The notes under the pieces are model-generated. The model saw only the letters and a list, made by a program, of their open reading frames with translations, made no database searches and was not told where the DNA came from. 64,000 bases of DNA from Telluria beijingensis (lineage in GTDB: Bacteria > Pseudomonadota > Gammaproteobacteria > Burkholderiales > Burkholderiaceae_D). The stretch is taken from contig NZ_CP132480.1 in NCBI RefSeq assembly GCF_030770395.1, forward strand, positions 3,623,071 to 3,687,070, written 5' to 3'. Made by a program: the position numbers and the translations under genes. Position 1 is the first letter of the stretch; every line of letters starts with the position of its first letter. Shown here piece by piece: positions 44,233 to 52,650 of this stretch.

Positions 44233-45087
44233 ATGAACAAGCTGGCGCTCTATTTCCGCCTGGTCCGGGCCGACAAGCCGATCGGCATCCTCCTGCTGCT
44301 GTGGCCTACCCTGTGGGCACTCTGGATGGCTTCCGGCGGCGTGCCGGACCTGCAGATCCTGGCGATCTTTATCATCGGCACGGCCCTGATGCGGTCCGCC
44401 GGCTGCGCCATCAACGACTATGCCGACCGCGACTTCGACCGCCACGTCAAGCGCACCGTCGACCGCCCGCTCACCAGCGGCAAGATCAGCGGCAAGGAAG
44501 CGGTGATGGTAGCGGCGGTGCTGGCCATCGTCTCGTTCCTGTTGATCCTGCCGCTGAACACGCTGACCAAGCAGCTGTCGGTGGTGGCGGTGGTGGTGGC
44601 CGGCACCTATCCCTATTTCAAACGCTTCTTCGCGATCCCGCAGGCCTATCTCGGCATCGCCTTCGGCTTCGGCATCCCGATGGGCTTTGCCGCCGTGCAG
44701 GGCCAGGTGCCGGCCGTGGCCTGGTGGCTGCTGGTGGCGAATGTGTTCTGGGCCGTGGCCTACGACACCGCCTACGCCATGGTCGACCGCGACGACGACC
44801 TCAAGCTCGGCATGCGTACCTCGGCCATCACCTTCGGCCGCTTCGACGTGGCCGCGATCATGCTGTGCTACGGCGCCTCGCTGGCGATCCTGCTGCTGTG
44901 CGGCTGGTCGCTGGGCCTGCGCTGGTGGTTCGTCGGCGGCATCGTGGCGGCGGGTTGCATCGCCCTGTACCACTACACCCTGATCCGCGATCGCGACCGC
45001 ATGAAGTGCTTCAAGGCCTTCCGTCACAACAACTGGCTGGGGGCCGCACTGTTCATTGGTGTCGCGCTCGACTATGCATTAGGTTAA
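44233..45087 (+). CDS. ubiA: 4-hydroxybenzoate polyprenyltransferase
   Basis: 284 aa membrane prenyltransferase. [20 protein letters not shown] and the first Asp motif region [20 protein letters not shown], then the second Asp motif in [19 protein letters not shown]. It attaches the polyprenyl tail to 4-hydroxybenzoate in ubiquinone synthesis, which feeds the respiratory chain ending in the aa3 oxidase. Start 44233 is the ATG in [10 protein letters not shown]; the frame is open further up without ribosome signal. Confidence 0.96.
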   Translation: MNKLALYFRLVRADKPIGILLLLWPTLWALWMASGGVPDLQILAIFIIGTALMRSAGCAINDYADRDFDRHVKRTVDRPLTSGKISGKEAVMVAAVLAIVSFLLILPLNTLTKQLSVVAVVVAGTYPYFKRFFAIPQAYLGIAFGFGIPMGFAAVQGQVPAVAWWLLVANVFWAVAYDTAYAMVDRDDDLKLGMRTSAITFGRFDVAAIMLCYGASLAILLLCGWSLGLRWWFVGGIVAAGCIALYHYTLIRDRDRMKCFKAFRHNNWLGAALFIGVALDYALG

Positions 45088-45131
45088 TATTGTCCAAAAG
45101 GCATTCACCCACCACACACAAGAGGCCCACG

Positions 45132-45452
45132 ATGATCGAAAAAATCCCGACCCAGACCGGCACCCGCGACCAACTGGTCAGCGACCTGAAGACCGTGATC
45201 CACGACGCCGAATCCTGGCTGCGCAACGGCGGCCAGCTGACCGGCGAAGAGCTGAAGGCGGCGAAGGTCAAGTTCGAACAGACCCTGGCGTCGGCCAAGA
45301 CCAGCCTGATCCACGCCGAAGAAACCGTGGTCGAGCGCACCAAGGTCGCCGCCAAGGCCACCGACGAGTACGTCAAGGACAATCCATGGAAGTCGGTCGG
45401 CCTGGGCGCCGCGATCGGCGTCGTGATCGGCATGCTGATCGCCCGTAAATAA
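45132..45452 (+). CDS. DUF883/YqjD-ElaB family membrane-anchored protein
   Basis: 106 aa. A long amphipathic helix (LVSDLKTVIHDAESWLRNGG to VVERTKVAAKATDEYV) ends in DNPWKSVGLGAAIGVVIGML and a C-terminal membrane anchor. This matches the YqjD/ElaB/YgaM family, which tethers to the inner membrane and can bind ribosomes. It is the first gene of a yqjD-yqjE-yqjK-like trio. Confidence 0.9.
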   Translation: MIEKIPTQTGTRDQLVSDLKTVIHDAESWLRNGGQLTGEELKAAKVKFEQTLASAKTSLIHAEETVVERTKVAAKATDEYVKDNPWKSVGLGAAIGVVIGMLIARK

Positions 45453-45467
45453 GACCAAAGGACGACA

Positions 45468-45851
45468 ATGACGCTTTCCGCGACCGTCGGAAGAATCGGG
45501 GCCAACCTGCTCGCCATGGTGCGGACACGGTTGGAACTGGCAGCGATCGAGCTGCAGGAGGAAACGCATCGCCTGGTCGGCTACCTGGCCTGGGGCGTCG
45601 CAGCCGCCTTCTTCGCGGTGGTCGCGGTGCTGCTGGCGATCCTGTTCGTGCTGGTCCTGTTCTGGGACACCCATCGCCTGCTGGCGATCGGCGGCATGAC
45701 CGGATTGTTCGCCCTGCTCGGCCTGCTCGCCTACTTCAAGGTGCGCGGCGACCTGGCGACCCGTCCGCCGCTCATGGCCGCCACGCTGGCCGAACTGCGC
45801 AAGGATGCGCAAGCCGTCAAGGGAGAACCGATCGATGAGCAGCAAGCTTGA
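45468..45851 (+). CDS. Phage holin family protein (YqjE-like, DUF1469)
   Basis: 127 aa. A first amphipathic part (LLAMVRTRLELAAIELQEET) and two transmembrane helices (AAFFAVVAVLLAILFVLVLF and IGGMTGLFALLGLLAYFKV). It corresponds to YqjE; despite the Pfam name there is no sign of phage. It overlaps the next gene by 17 bp. Confidence 0.88.
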   Translation: MTLSATVGRIGANLLAMVRTRLELAAIELQEETHRLVGYLAWGVAAAFFAVVAVLLAILFVLVLFWDTHRLLAIGGMTGLFALLGLLAYFKVRGDLATRPPLMAATLAELRKDAQAVKGEPIDEQQA

Positions 45852-46134
45852 ACTGGAAGCGCGGCGCCGGCTGCTGGCCGCGCAATGCGCCGAACAGCGC
45901 GCCATGATGGCGCACGACGTGGCGCTGCTGCGCCATCCGGCCGAGATGGGCGGCGCCACGGGCTACGTGGCGCAGCACAAGACGGCTTTCCTGACCGCTG
46001 CCGGCCTGGGACTGGGTTTCCTGGTCACCAAGCCGAAGTGGGTGGTCGGCGCCGTGACCGGCGCCATCTCGGCCTACAAACTGGCGCAGCAGGTGTTGCC
46101 GGTGCTGGGGTGGAGGAAGTTCGAGGTTCACTGA
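45835..46134 (+). CDS. YqjK-like small protein
   Basis: 99 aa. A basic, coiled-coil-prone N-terminus (LELEARRRLLAAQCAEQRAM) precedes a weakly hydrophobic pair (TAFLTAAGLGLGFLVTKPKW and VVGAVTGAISAYKLAQQVL). It is the third member of the yqjDEK-like trio by position and layout. Function unknown. Confidence 0.75.
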   Translation: MSSKLELEARRRLLAAQCAEQRAMMAHDVALLRHPAEMGGATGYVAQHKTAFLTAAGLGLGFLVTKPKWVVGAVTGAISAYKLAQQVLPVLGWRKFEVH

Positions 46135-46239
46135 GCGGCGGCATACCTGCGGATTTTTGTAAAAAAAACTGCGCCAGAATGAAGAAAAATAAGATTTTCT
46201 TCGTTCTAGTAAAGAAAAGTAGCCTTGATCGGCAATGTC

Positions 46240-46351
46240 GTAGAGTGGACGGGTTCCCCGTCCACGCGGTGATGGTTGGCCGCCAGATCATCCGGCGCGA
46301 GAGCGGAGCATATAACCATCACCGCGTGGACGGCGGAGCCGTCCACCCTAC
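46240..46351. repeat. REP-like inverted repeat pair (type 1)
   Basis: Two 36-nt units in opposite orientation (46240-46275 and 46316-46351) each hold a hairpin with stem GTGGACGG/CCGTCCAC. The stems are 46245-46252 with 46258-46265, and 46326-46333 with 46339-46346. Outer sequences GCGGTGATGG and CCATCACCGC also pair with each other. This is the architecture of bacterial interspersed REP pairs. It lies between the convergent yqjK-like and proC genes and may stop transcription from either side. Confidence 0.85.
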
Positions 46352-46366
46352 CGGCGAACGCAGTGC

Positions 46367-47179
46367 TCAATCCCTTCCCAGCTCTTCGCCCAGTTCTTTC
46401 CCGCGCGCCGCCGCCGCCTGCATCGCGGCGACGATCGCTTCCTTTACTCCAGCCGCCTCCATGCTGCTGATCGCCGCATGCGTCGTGCCGCCCTTCGACG
46501 TCACGCGCTGGCGCAGCACCTCGACCGGTTCATCCGACTGCGCCGCCAGCTGCGCCGCGCCGGTGAACGTGGCCAGCGCCAGTTCCCTGCCCTGTTCCGC
46601 GCTCAAGCCCATCTGGCTGGCCGCCTCCTGCATCGCTTCCAGGAAGAAGAACACGTAGGCCGGCCCGCTGCCCGACACCGCCGTCACCGGATCGATCTGC
46701 GACTCGTCGTCCAGCCACACGGTCTTGCCGACCGCGCGCATGACCGTGTCGGCCTGCTGGCGCTGGGACTCGCTGACGCCCGGCTGGGCGGCCAGGCCGG
46801 TCACGCCCATGCCGATCAGGGCCGGCGTGTTCGGCATCGTGCGCACGATGGCGCCGTAGCCGTTCAACCAGCGCGACAGGTCGGCGCTACGGATGCCGGC
46901 CGCGATCGACAGCACCAGCTGGCGCGACAGGTGCGGCGCCAGCTCGGCCGCCACCTCGCGCATCTGCTGCGGCTTGATCGCCAGCACCACGACTTCGCTC
47001 TCCATCACCTGGTCGTCGATCGCCGTCGACGTGCGCACGCCATACTGTTGCGACAGGCGTTCCAGCGCTTCCAAGTTGCGGTCGACCACGTGGATACTGG
47101 TTCCCGAACCGGCCTGCCTGACGATGCCGGAGATGAGCGCCGCGGCCATATTGCCGCCGCCGATGAAGGTGATCTGCAT
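46367..47179 (-). CDS. proC: Pyrroline-5-carboxylate reductase
   Basis: 270 aa. Rossmann motif FIGGGNMAAALISGIV at the N-terminus, VVLAIKPQQM, VRTMPNTPALIGMGVTG and VSGSGPAYVFFFLEAM with the conserved C-terminal TSKGGTTHAAI. It carries out the last step of proline synthesis with NADPH. It is 15 bp downstream of yggS, a common pairing. Confidence 0.97.
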   Translation of the reverse strand: MQITFIGGGNMAAALISGIVRQAGSGTSIHVVDRNLEALERLSQQYGVRTSTAIDDQVMESEVVVLAIKPQQMREVAAELAPHLSRQLVLSIAAGIRSADLSRWLNGYGAIVRTMPNTPALIGMGVTGLAAQPGVSESQRQQADTVMRAVGKTVWLDDESQIDPVTAVSGSGPAYVFFFLEAMQEAASQMGLSAEQGRELALATFTGAAQLAAQSDEPVEVLRQRVTSKGGTTHAAISSMEAAGVKEAIVAAMQAAAARGKELGEELGRD

Positions 47180-47194
47180 GTTGTCCCTTTGTTT

Positions 47195-47896
47195 TTAATC
47201 GTAATTGCGGGCGCCGAAGATGGCGCTGCCGATGCGCACGATGGTTGCGCCTTCCGCGATCGCCGCGGTCGTATCGCCCGACATGCCCATCGATAGCGTA
47301 TCGAGCGCCAGGCCATCGGCGCGCAAGGCGTCGTGCAGCTGGCGCAGGCGGGCGAAGGCGGCGCGCTGCTGCGCGGGGTCGGTCGCCTGTTCGGGAATCG
47401 CCATCAGGCCGCGCAGGCGCAGGTTCGGCAACTGCGCCACGGCGCGCGCCAGTTCGGGCAACTCCGCCTCGGTGGCGCCGCTCTTGCTGGCCTCGCCGCT
47501 GATGTTCACCTGCAGGCAGATATTCAGCGGGCCGAGCTCGGGCGGGCGCTGTTCGGACAGCCGCTGGGCGATCTTGAGGCGCTCGACCGTGTGCACCCAG
47601 TGAAAGTTTGCCGCAATCGGCCGCGTCTTGTTGCTCTGGATCGGGCCGATGAAATGCCATTCGACCGGCGCTTCTGGTTGCGCCTGCGCGACGTTCACGA
47701 TCTTGTCGAGCGCTTCCTGCAGATAGTTTTCGCCGAAGGCGGTCTGCCCGGATGCCATCGCCTCGAGCACCGCCTGCGCAGGAAACGTCTTGGAAACAGC
47801 CAGCAATTGCACCTCGCTCCGGGCGCGTCCGGCGGCCTGGACGGCCTCCCCGATTGTCGCTTCGACAGCTTGCAAGTTAGCGGCGATTATGGACAT
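47195..47896 (-). CDS. yggS: YggS-family PLP homeostasis protein
   Basis: 233 aa. The PLP-binding Lys lies in LLAVSKTFPA. GENYLQEALDK, WHFIGPIQSNKTR, QVNISGEASKSG and LSMGMSGDTTAAI are conserved. YggS/PROSC binds PLP in a TIM barrel and buffers vitamin B6 without known catalysis. It is divergent from pilT with 78 bp between starts. Confidence 0.97.
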   Translation of the reverse strand: MSIIAANLQAVEATIGEAVQAAGRARSEVQLLAVSKTFPAQAVLEAMASGQTAFGENYLQEALDKIVNVAQAQPEAPVEWHFIGPIQSNKTRPIAANFHWVHTVERLKIAQRLSEQRPPELGPLNICLQVNISGEASKSGATEAELPELARAVAQLPNLRLRGLMAIPEQATDPAQQRAAFARLRQLHDALRADGLALDTLSMGMSGDTTAAIAEGATIVRIGSAIFGARNYD

Positions 47897-47974
47897 AATG
47901 ATTTTCTATAGGAAATATTTTCGAGTGGCGCGCCAATGATGACAAACGCGCTACGGACGGCACAGGGATTATAA

Positions 47975-49018
47975 ATGGACATTTCGGAACTACTCGCCTT
48001 CTCGGTCAAGAACAAGGCCTCTGACCTGCACCTGTCGGCCGGCCTGCCGCCGATGATCCGCGTGCATGGCGACGTGCGCCGCATTAACCTGCCGCCGCTC
48101 GAGCACAAGGACGTGCACGGCATGATCTATGACATCATGAACGACGGCCAGCGCAAGCAGTACGAAGAAGTGCTCGAGTGCGACTTCTCGTTCGCGATTC
48201 CCGGCCTGGCGCGTTTTCGCGTCAACGCCTTCAACCAGGAACGCGGCGCCTCGGCCGTGCTGCGTACGATTCCCTCCAAGATCCTGACGCTCGAGGAACT
48301 GAACGCGCCGAAGATCTTCGCCGAACTGGCGATGAAGCCGCGCGGCCTGGTGCTGGTGACCGGCCCGACCGGCTCCGGCAAGTCGACCACGCTGGCGGCG
48401 ATGGTCAACCACCTGAACGAGAACGAATACGGCCACATCCTCACCATCGAGGACCCGATCGAGTTCGTGCACGACTCCAAGAAATGCCTGATCAACCAGC
48501 GCGAAGTGGGTCCGCACACGCTGTCGTTCAATAACGCGCTGCGCTCGGCGCTGCGCGAAGACCCGGACGCGATCCTGGTCGGCGAATTGCGCGACCTGGA
48601 AACCATCCGCCTGGCGCTGTCGGCGGCCGAGACCGGCCACCTGGTGTTCGGCACCCTGCACACCTCGTCGGCGGCCAAGACCATCGACCGTATCGTGGAC
48701 GTGTTCCCGGCCGAAGAAAAAGAGATGGTGCGCGCGATGCTGTCCGAGTCGCTGCAGGCCGTGATCTCGCAAACCCTGCTCAAGACCAAGGACGGCTCGG
48801 GGCGCGTGGCGGCGCACGAGATCATGATCGGCACGCCGGCGATCCGTAACCTGATCCGCGAAGCCAAGATCGCCCAGATGTATTCGGCGATCCAGACCGG
48901 CAGCAACGTCGGCATGCAGACGCTGGACCAGAATCTGACGGAGCTGGTGCGCCGCAACGTGATCTCGACCGGCGCCGCGCGCGCCGCGGCCAAGATCCCG
49001 GAAAACTTCCTCGGCTAA
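47975..49018 (+). CDS. pilT: Type IV pilus retraction ATPase PilT
   Basis: 347 aa. Walker A GPTGSGKSTT (residues 130-139), ILTIEDPIEFVH, Walker B VGELRDLETI, SAAETGHLVFGTLHTSSAAK and the PilT-specific AIRNLIREAK motif. It depolymerises pili and so drives twitching and DNA uptake, which fits comF elsewhere in the window. It is followed 10 nt later by pilU. Confidence 0.98.
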   Translation: MDISELLAFSVKNKASDLHLSAGLPPMIRVHGDVRRINLPPLEHKDVHGMIYDIMNDGQRKQYEEVLECDFSFAIPGLARFRVNAFNQERGASAVLRTIPSKILTLEELNAPKIFAELAMKPRGLVLVTGPTGSGKSTTLAAMVNHLNENEYGHILTIEDPIEFVHDSKKCLINQREVGPHTLSFNNALRSALREDPDAILVGELRDLETIRLALSAAETGHLVFGTLHTSSAAKTIDRIVDVFPAEEKEMVRAMLSESLQAVISQTLLKTKDGSGRVAAHEIMIGTPAIRNLIREAKIAQMYSAIQTGSNVGMQTLDQNLTELVRRNVISTGAARAAAKIPENFLG

Positions 49019-49028
49019 GGACAACGCG

Positions 49029-50165
49029 ATGGAACGCGACCAGGCATCCAAGTTCATGTTCGACCTGCTGCGCCTGATGGTCAGCAAGGGCGGCTCCGAC
49101 CTGTTCATCACCGCTGGCTTCCCGCCGGCGATCAAGATCGACGGCCGCATGACGCCGGTGTCGAGCCAGGCGCTTACCGCCGGCCACACGGCCGACCTGG
49201 CGCGCGCGATCATGAACGACAAGCAGGCGGCCGGCTTCGAACTGACGCGCGAAGCGAATTTCGCGATCACGCCGGGCGAGCTGGGTCGCTTCCGGGTATC
49301 GAGCTTCATGCAGATGGGTTGCGTGGGCATGGTGCTGCGCGTCATCACCACCGCGATCCCCAAATTCGAAGACCTCGACCTGCCCGACACCCTGAAAGAC
49401 GTCGTGATGACCAAGCGCGGCCTGGTGATCATGGTCGGCGCCACCGGCTCGGGCAAGTCGACGACGCTGGCGGCGATGGTCGGCTACCGCAACGAGAACA
49501 GCTACGGCCACATCATTACGGTCGAGGACCCCGTGGAATTCGTCCACCCGCACCGCAATTGCGTGATCACGCAGCGCGAGGTGGGCGTCGACACCGACAG
49601 TTTCGAGGCGGCGCTCAAGAATTCGCTGCGCCAGGCGCCGGACGTGATCCAGATCGGCGAGATCCGCGACCGCGAGACGATGGAGCACGCGATCGCCTTC
49701 GCCGAGACCGGCCACCTGTGCCTGGCCACCCTGCATGCCAACAGCGCCAACCAGGCGCTGGACCGGATCATCAACTTCTTCCCCGAAGAACGCCGCCAGC
49801 AGTTGCTGATGGATCTGTCACTCAATCTGAAAGGGCTGATCTCGCAGCGGCTGATTCCGAAGAAGGAAGCCAAGGGACGGGTGGTGGCGATCGAGATCCT
49901 GTTGAACTCTCCCTTGATTTCAGACCTGATCTTCAAGGGCGAGGTGCACGAAATCAAGGAGATCATGAAGAAGTCGCGCGAGCTGGGCATGCAGACGTTT
50001 GATCAGGCGCTGTTCGACCTTTACGAGACGGACAAGATCACCTATGAAGATGCGTTGCGCAATGCGGATTCGGTGAACGATTTGCGGTTGAACATCAAGC
50101 TCAATAGCAAGCACGCGAAGAATCGCGATTTTTCGAGCGGGACCGAGAAGCTGGGGTTAATTTGA
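49029..50165 (+). CDS. pilU: Type IV pilus ATPase PilU
   Basis: 378 aa. GGSDLFITAGFPPAIKIDG, Walker A GATGSGKSTT, ITVEDPVEFVH, IGEIRDRETMEHAIAFAETG and ELGMQTFDQALFDLY. PilU assists PilT in retraction. It is closely similar to the PilU-like protein at 35000-36187 along the whole core, but with a different C-terminal tail. Confidence 0.96.
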   Translation: MERDQASKFMFDLLRLMVSKGGSDLFITAGFPPAIKIDGRMTPVSSQALTAGHTADLARAIMNDKQAAGFELTREANFAITPGELGRFRVSSFMQMGCVGMVLRVITTAIPKFEDLDLPDTLKDVVMTKRGLVIMVGATGSGKSTTLAAMVGYRNENSYGHIITVEDPVEFVHPHRNCVITQREVGVDTDSFEAALKNSLRQAPDVIQIGEIRDRETMEHAIAFAETGHLCLATLHANSANQALDRIINFFPEERRQQLLMDLSLNLKGLISQRLIPKKEAKGRVVAIEILLNSPLISDLIFKGEVHEIKEIMKKSRELGMQTFDQALFDLYETDKITYEDALRNADSVNDLRLNIKLNSKHAKNRDFSSGTEKLGLI

Positions 50166-50209
50166 CGGTTGGCATATAGCCACCGCCCCCCTCACCATCA
50201 TCGCCGACC

Positions 50210-50314
50210 CGTCGTTCCCGCGCAGGCGGGAACCCAAGCCCTTTGCACAGCCACCAGCACGAACGTCAGTGGCCAAGCATGCAAGCTTGGGTTCCCGCCT
50301 TCGCGGGAACGACG
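50210..50314. repeat. REP-like inverted repeat pair (type 2)
   Basis: Two 30-nt units (50210-50239 and 50285-50314) are reverse complements with one mismatch. Each contains an 8-bp hairpin GTTCCCGC/GCGGGAAC (50214-50233 and 50291-50310). The pair sits between the convergent ends of pilU and a TonB-dependent receptor. A single related unit is at 12596-12625. Confidence 0.88.
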
Positions 50315-50359
50315 TATCAGAGGCTAACAATGGAATGACGCCGCCATTCGCAATCCAAC

Positions 50360-52549
50360 TTAGAAGCGCGACTCCAGCGTCACCCTCGCCATGGTCTGCC
50401 CTTCACTGAAACTAGTCCGGCGCAAGGTTCCGAATTCATCGGTGTAGCGCGAATCCGAAATGCCATCCTGACGCAACAGATTCGACGCCGCCAGCCGCAG
50501 CTGGTACTTCGGATTGAACTTCCACAACGCATACACATCGAGATCGCGCCGCACGCTCTGGTAGCGCGACTGTTCCTCGTTGACCCGCACCGGGCCGCCG
50601 TTCTTGAACGCGAAGCTCGCGCCAGTGGTCAGCTTGCCGTCGCGGGTCTTGTAGTCGAGGCCCAGCGTGGCCGACAGCGGCACTTGCTGGTCCAGGTGGT
50701 TGTCCGGCCCCGGCACGGCGTCCACCTCGGACCAGTTGCGTGACAGGCTCGCGCGCAGGTCGATTTCGGGTACATCGGCCAGCACGGCCGACAGCGGGAA
50801 TTTCGCCTCCAGCTCCAGGCTGCGCGTGAGCGCGTCGCCGTCGTTGACCGGGGTCTGGATCCAGCGCCCGTCTTCCAGGATCAGCCCCTGGCGCGTGTAG
50901 TCCTCGATGCGGCGCACCGACACGCTGGCGCTGAGCAGCGCCTTGTCGGCCCACCAGTGCTCGTAGGCGGCGTCGATGCCGGTCGCCAGTTCCGGCTGCA
51001 GGTCGGGGTTGCCGCGGTAGTCAGGTTCGGTCTGGCTGTTGTTGGGCGTCGTGAAGCGGCGCGGGATCAGGTTGCTGGCCGACGGCGCCTTGAAGGTGCG
51101 GGTCAGCGCCAGGCGCACCTGGTCGCGGCTGTCCGGGATTTTATACAGCGTCTGGGCCAGCGGCGAGAACACGCTGGCGCGGTTGGTGCTGGTCTCGAAG
51201 GTATTGCCCTCGCTGGTGGTCTCCAGCCCTTCCCAGCGCAGGCCGGCATACATCGACCATTGCTTGCTCAGGTTCCACTCGTCCTGGACATACAGCGCCA
51301 GGCGCTTGATGGTGGCGTCGTAGCCTTCGTTCGACAGCACGTCGCGCCCGAGCAGCGGGAACACCTCGACCTCGCCGCGTTCGTCCTCGCGCCGCGTGTA
51401 GCCGGCATCCCAGCCCATCGCCAGCGCGTGGTCCTTCAGCCACGGCGTGGTGTACTTGCCCACCGAGGTCACGCCGCGTTCATCGGTCGCGCTCAGGACC
51501 GTGGAGTCGCGCGCCAGCCGGTCCAGGTTGTAGTCGAACTCGCGCCAGTCGCCGCGGTTGCGGGTGCCGTTCACGCCCAGCTTGAGGTCGAGCTTCGCGC
51601 CTTCTTCGAGGTTGTGCACCCAGTTCAGGTCGGAGCGCAGCATCGTGTGGCTGCCCTCGCTGTTCATGTCGCGCACGTCGTACGGCGGCGGCGCGCCCAG
51701 CGCGGTCGTGGTCACGGCATCGCCGTGGTAGTCGTTCTGGTTGTACGAGACCATGGTCTGCCAGCTGACCGTGTCGCCGTTCTCGAGCGTCCAGTTCAGG
51801 CGCGGCGTGAGGTTGAAGCCCTGCGGGCTGCCGCTGTCGGTCTGCGCGGTGCGGCGCAGTTGCGTCAGGCGGCCTTCCGGGTCGGTCTGCGTTTCCTCAT
51901 AGGGTTGCGGGCGGTCGAAGGTGTAGCGCCAGACGCTCGCGCCGAGCGAGTACGACAGGCCGTCGAGACGGTCCGACATGTTCAGGCTGGCGCTCGGATT
52001 GCTGGCGTCCTCGCTCTTGCCGTAGCCGACGCGCAGCTCGCGCTGCGCCTTGCGCACCACCCGCTTAAGCACGATATTGATGGTGCCGGCGATCGACTGG
52101 GTCGAGAACTCGGCGCTGGCCGCACGCAGGATCTCGATCCGTTCGATGACGTCGGGCGACAGCTGGTCGATATCGAAGCCTGCCGGCGCGCGCTCGCCAT
52201 TGATCAGGATTTGCGTGTAGCCGCTGCCCAGGCCGCGCATGCGGATCTCGCCCGCGCCGCGACCACCGCCGCCACCGACGGTGATGCCGGGCAGGCGCTT
52301 GAAGACATCGAGCACCGAGGTGTCGCCATAGCGCTTGATCTCTTCGTTCGACACCACCATGCGGCTGGCGGTGTCGTCGCGGCGCGGGTCGTAGGAGTTG
52401 GCGTCGGCCTTGACTTCGACCTGCTGCATGGTCTCTTCGGCGAGCGGCGGCGGGTCGGATGGCGGGGCGGAGGGTGGGCTTGTTTGAGCGGCGGCGGGCA
52501 GCGCGAACAGGGCGGCGAGGATCAGCGCGATGGGCGTCGGTCGGAGCAT
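50360..52549 (-). CDS. TonB-dependent outer membrane receptor
   Basis: 729 aa. Signal peptide PIALILAALFALPAAAQTSP, a Pro-rich linker, then a TonB-box-like region before the plug (VVSNEEIKRYGDTSVLDVFK, GITVGGGGGRGAGEIRMRGL, INIVLKRV), and a 22-strand barrel ending VTLESRF with terminal Phe. It imports a large substrate using TonB energy; ligand unknown. Start 52549 is the ATG that begins the signal peptide. It lies 101 bp downstream of a second receptor on the same strand. Confidence 0.93.
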   Translation of the reverse strand: MLRPTPIALILAALFALPAAAQTSPPSAPPSDPPPLAEETMQQVEVKADANSYDPRRDDTASRMVVSNEEIKRYGDTSVLDVFKRLPGITVGGGGGRGAGEIRMRGLGSGYTQILINGERAPAGFDIDQLSPDVIERIEILRAASAEFSTQSIAGTINIVLKRVVRKAQRELRVGYGKSEDASNPSASLNMSDRLDGLSYSLGASVWRYTFDRPQPYEETQTDPEGRLTQLRRTAQTDSGSPQGFNLTPRLNWTLENGDTVSWQTMVSYNQNDYHGDAVTTTALGAPPPYDVRDMNSEGSHTMLRSDLNWVHNLEEGAKLDLKLGVNGTRNRGDWREFDYNLDRLARDSTVLSATDERGVTSVGKYTTPWLKDHALAMGWDAGYTRREDERGEVEVFPLLGRDVLSNEGYDATIKRLALYVQDEWNLSKQWSMYAGLRWEGLETTSEGNTFETSTNRASVFSPLAQTLYKIPDSRDQVRLALTRTFKAPSASNLIPRRFTTPNNSQTEPDYRGNPDLQPELATGIDAAYEHWWADKALLSASVSVRRIEDYTRQGLILEDGRWIQTPVNDGDALTRSLELEAKFPLSAVLADVPEIDLRASLSRNWSEVDAVPGPDNHLDQQVPLSATLGLDYKTRDGKLTTGASFAFKNGGPVRVNEEQSRYQSVRRDLDVYALWKFNPKYQLRLAASNLLRQDGISDSRYTDEFGTLRRTSFSEGQTMARVTLESRF

Positions 52550-52650
52550 CGGAATCGGGAACGGAGTGGACGGCAATCCCCGTATTCTGTCACAGCTTGC
52601 CGCGCCCACGCCTACTTGCCGCAATTATTCGCGTGGCATGGCGCCCGTAT

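Noticed and set aside
45468..45851. Prophage signal from the holin-family name
   Set aside because: The protein is YqjE-like within a yqjDEK-like trio, and no other phage gene is present.
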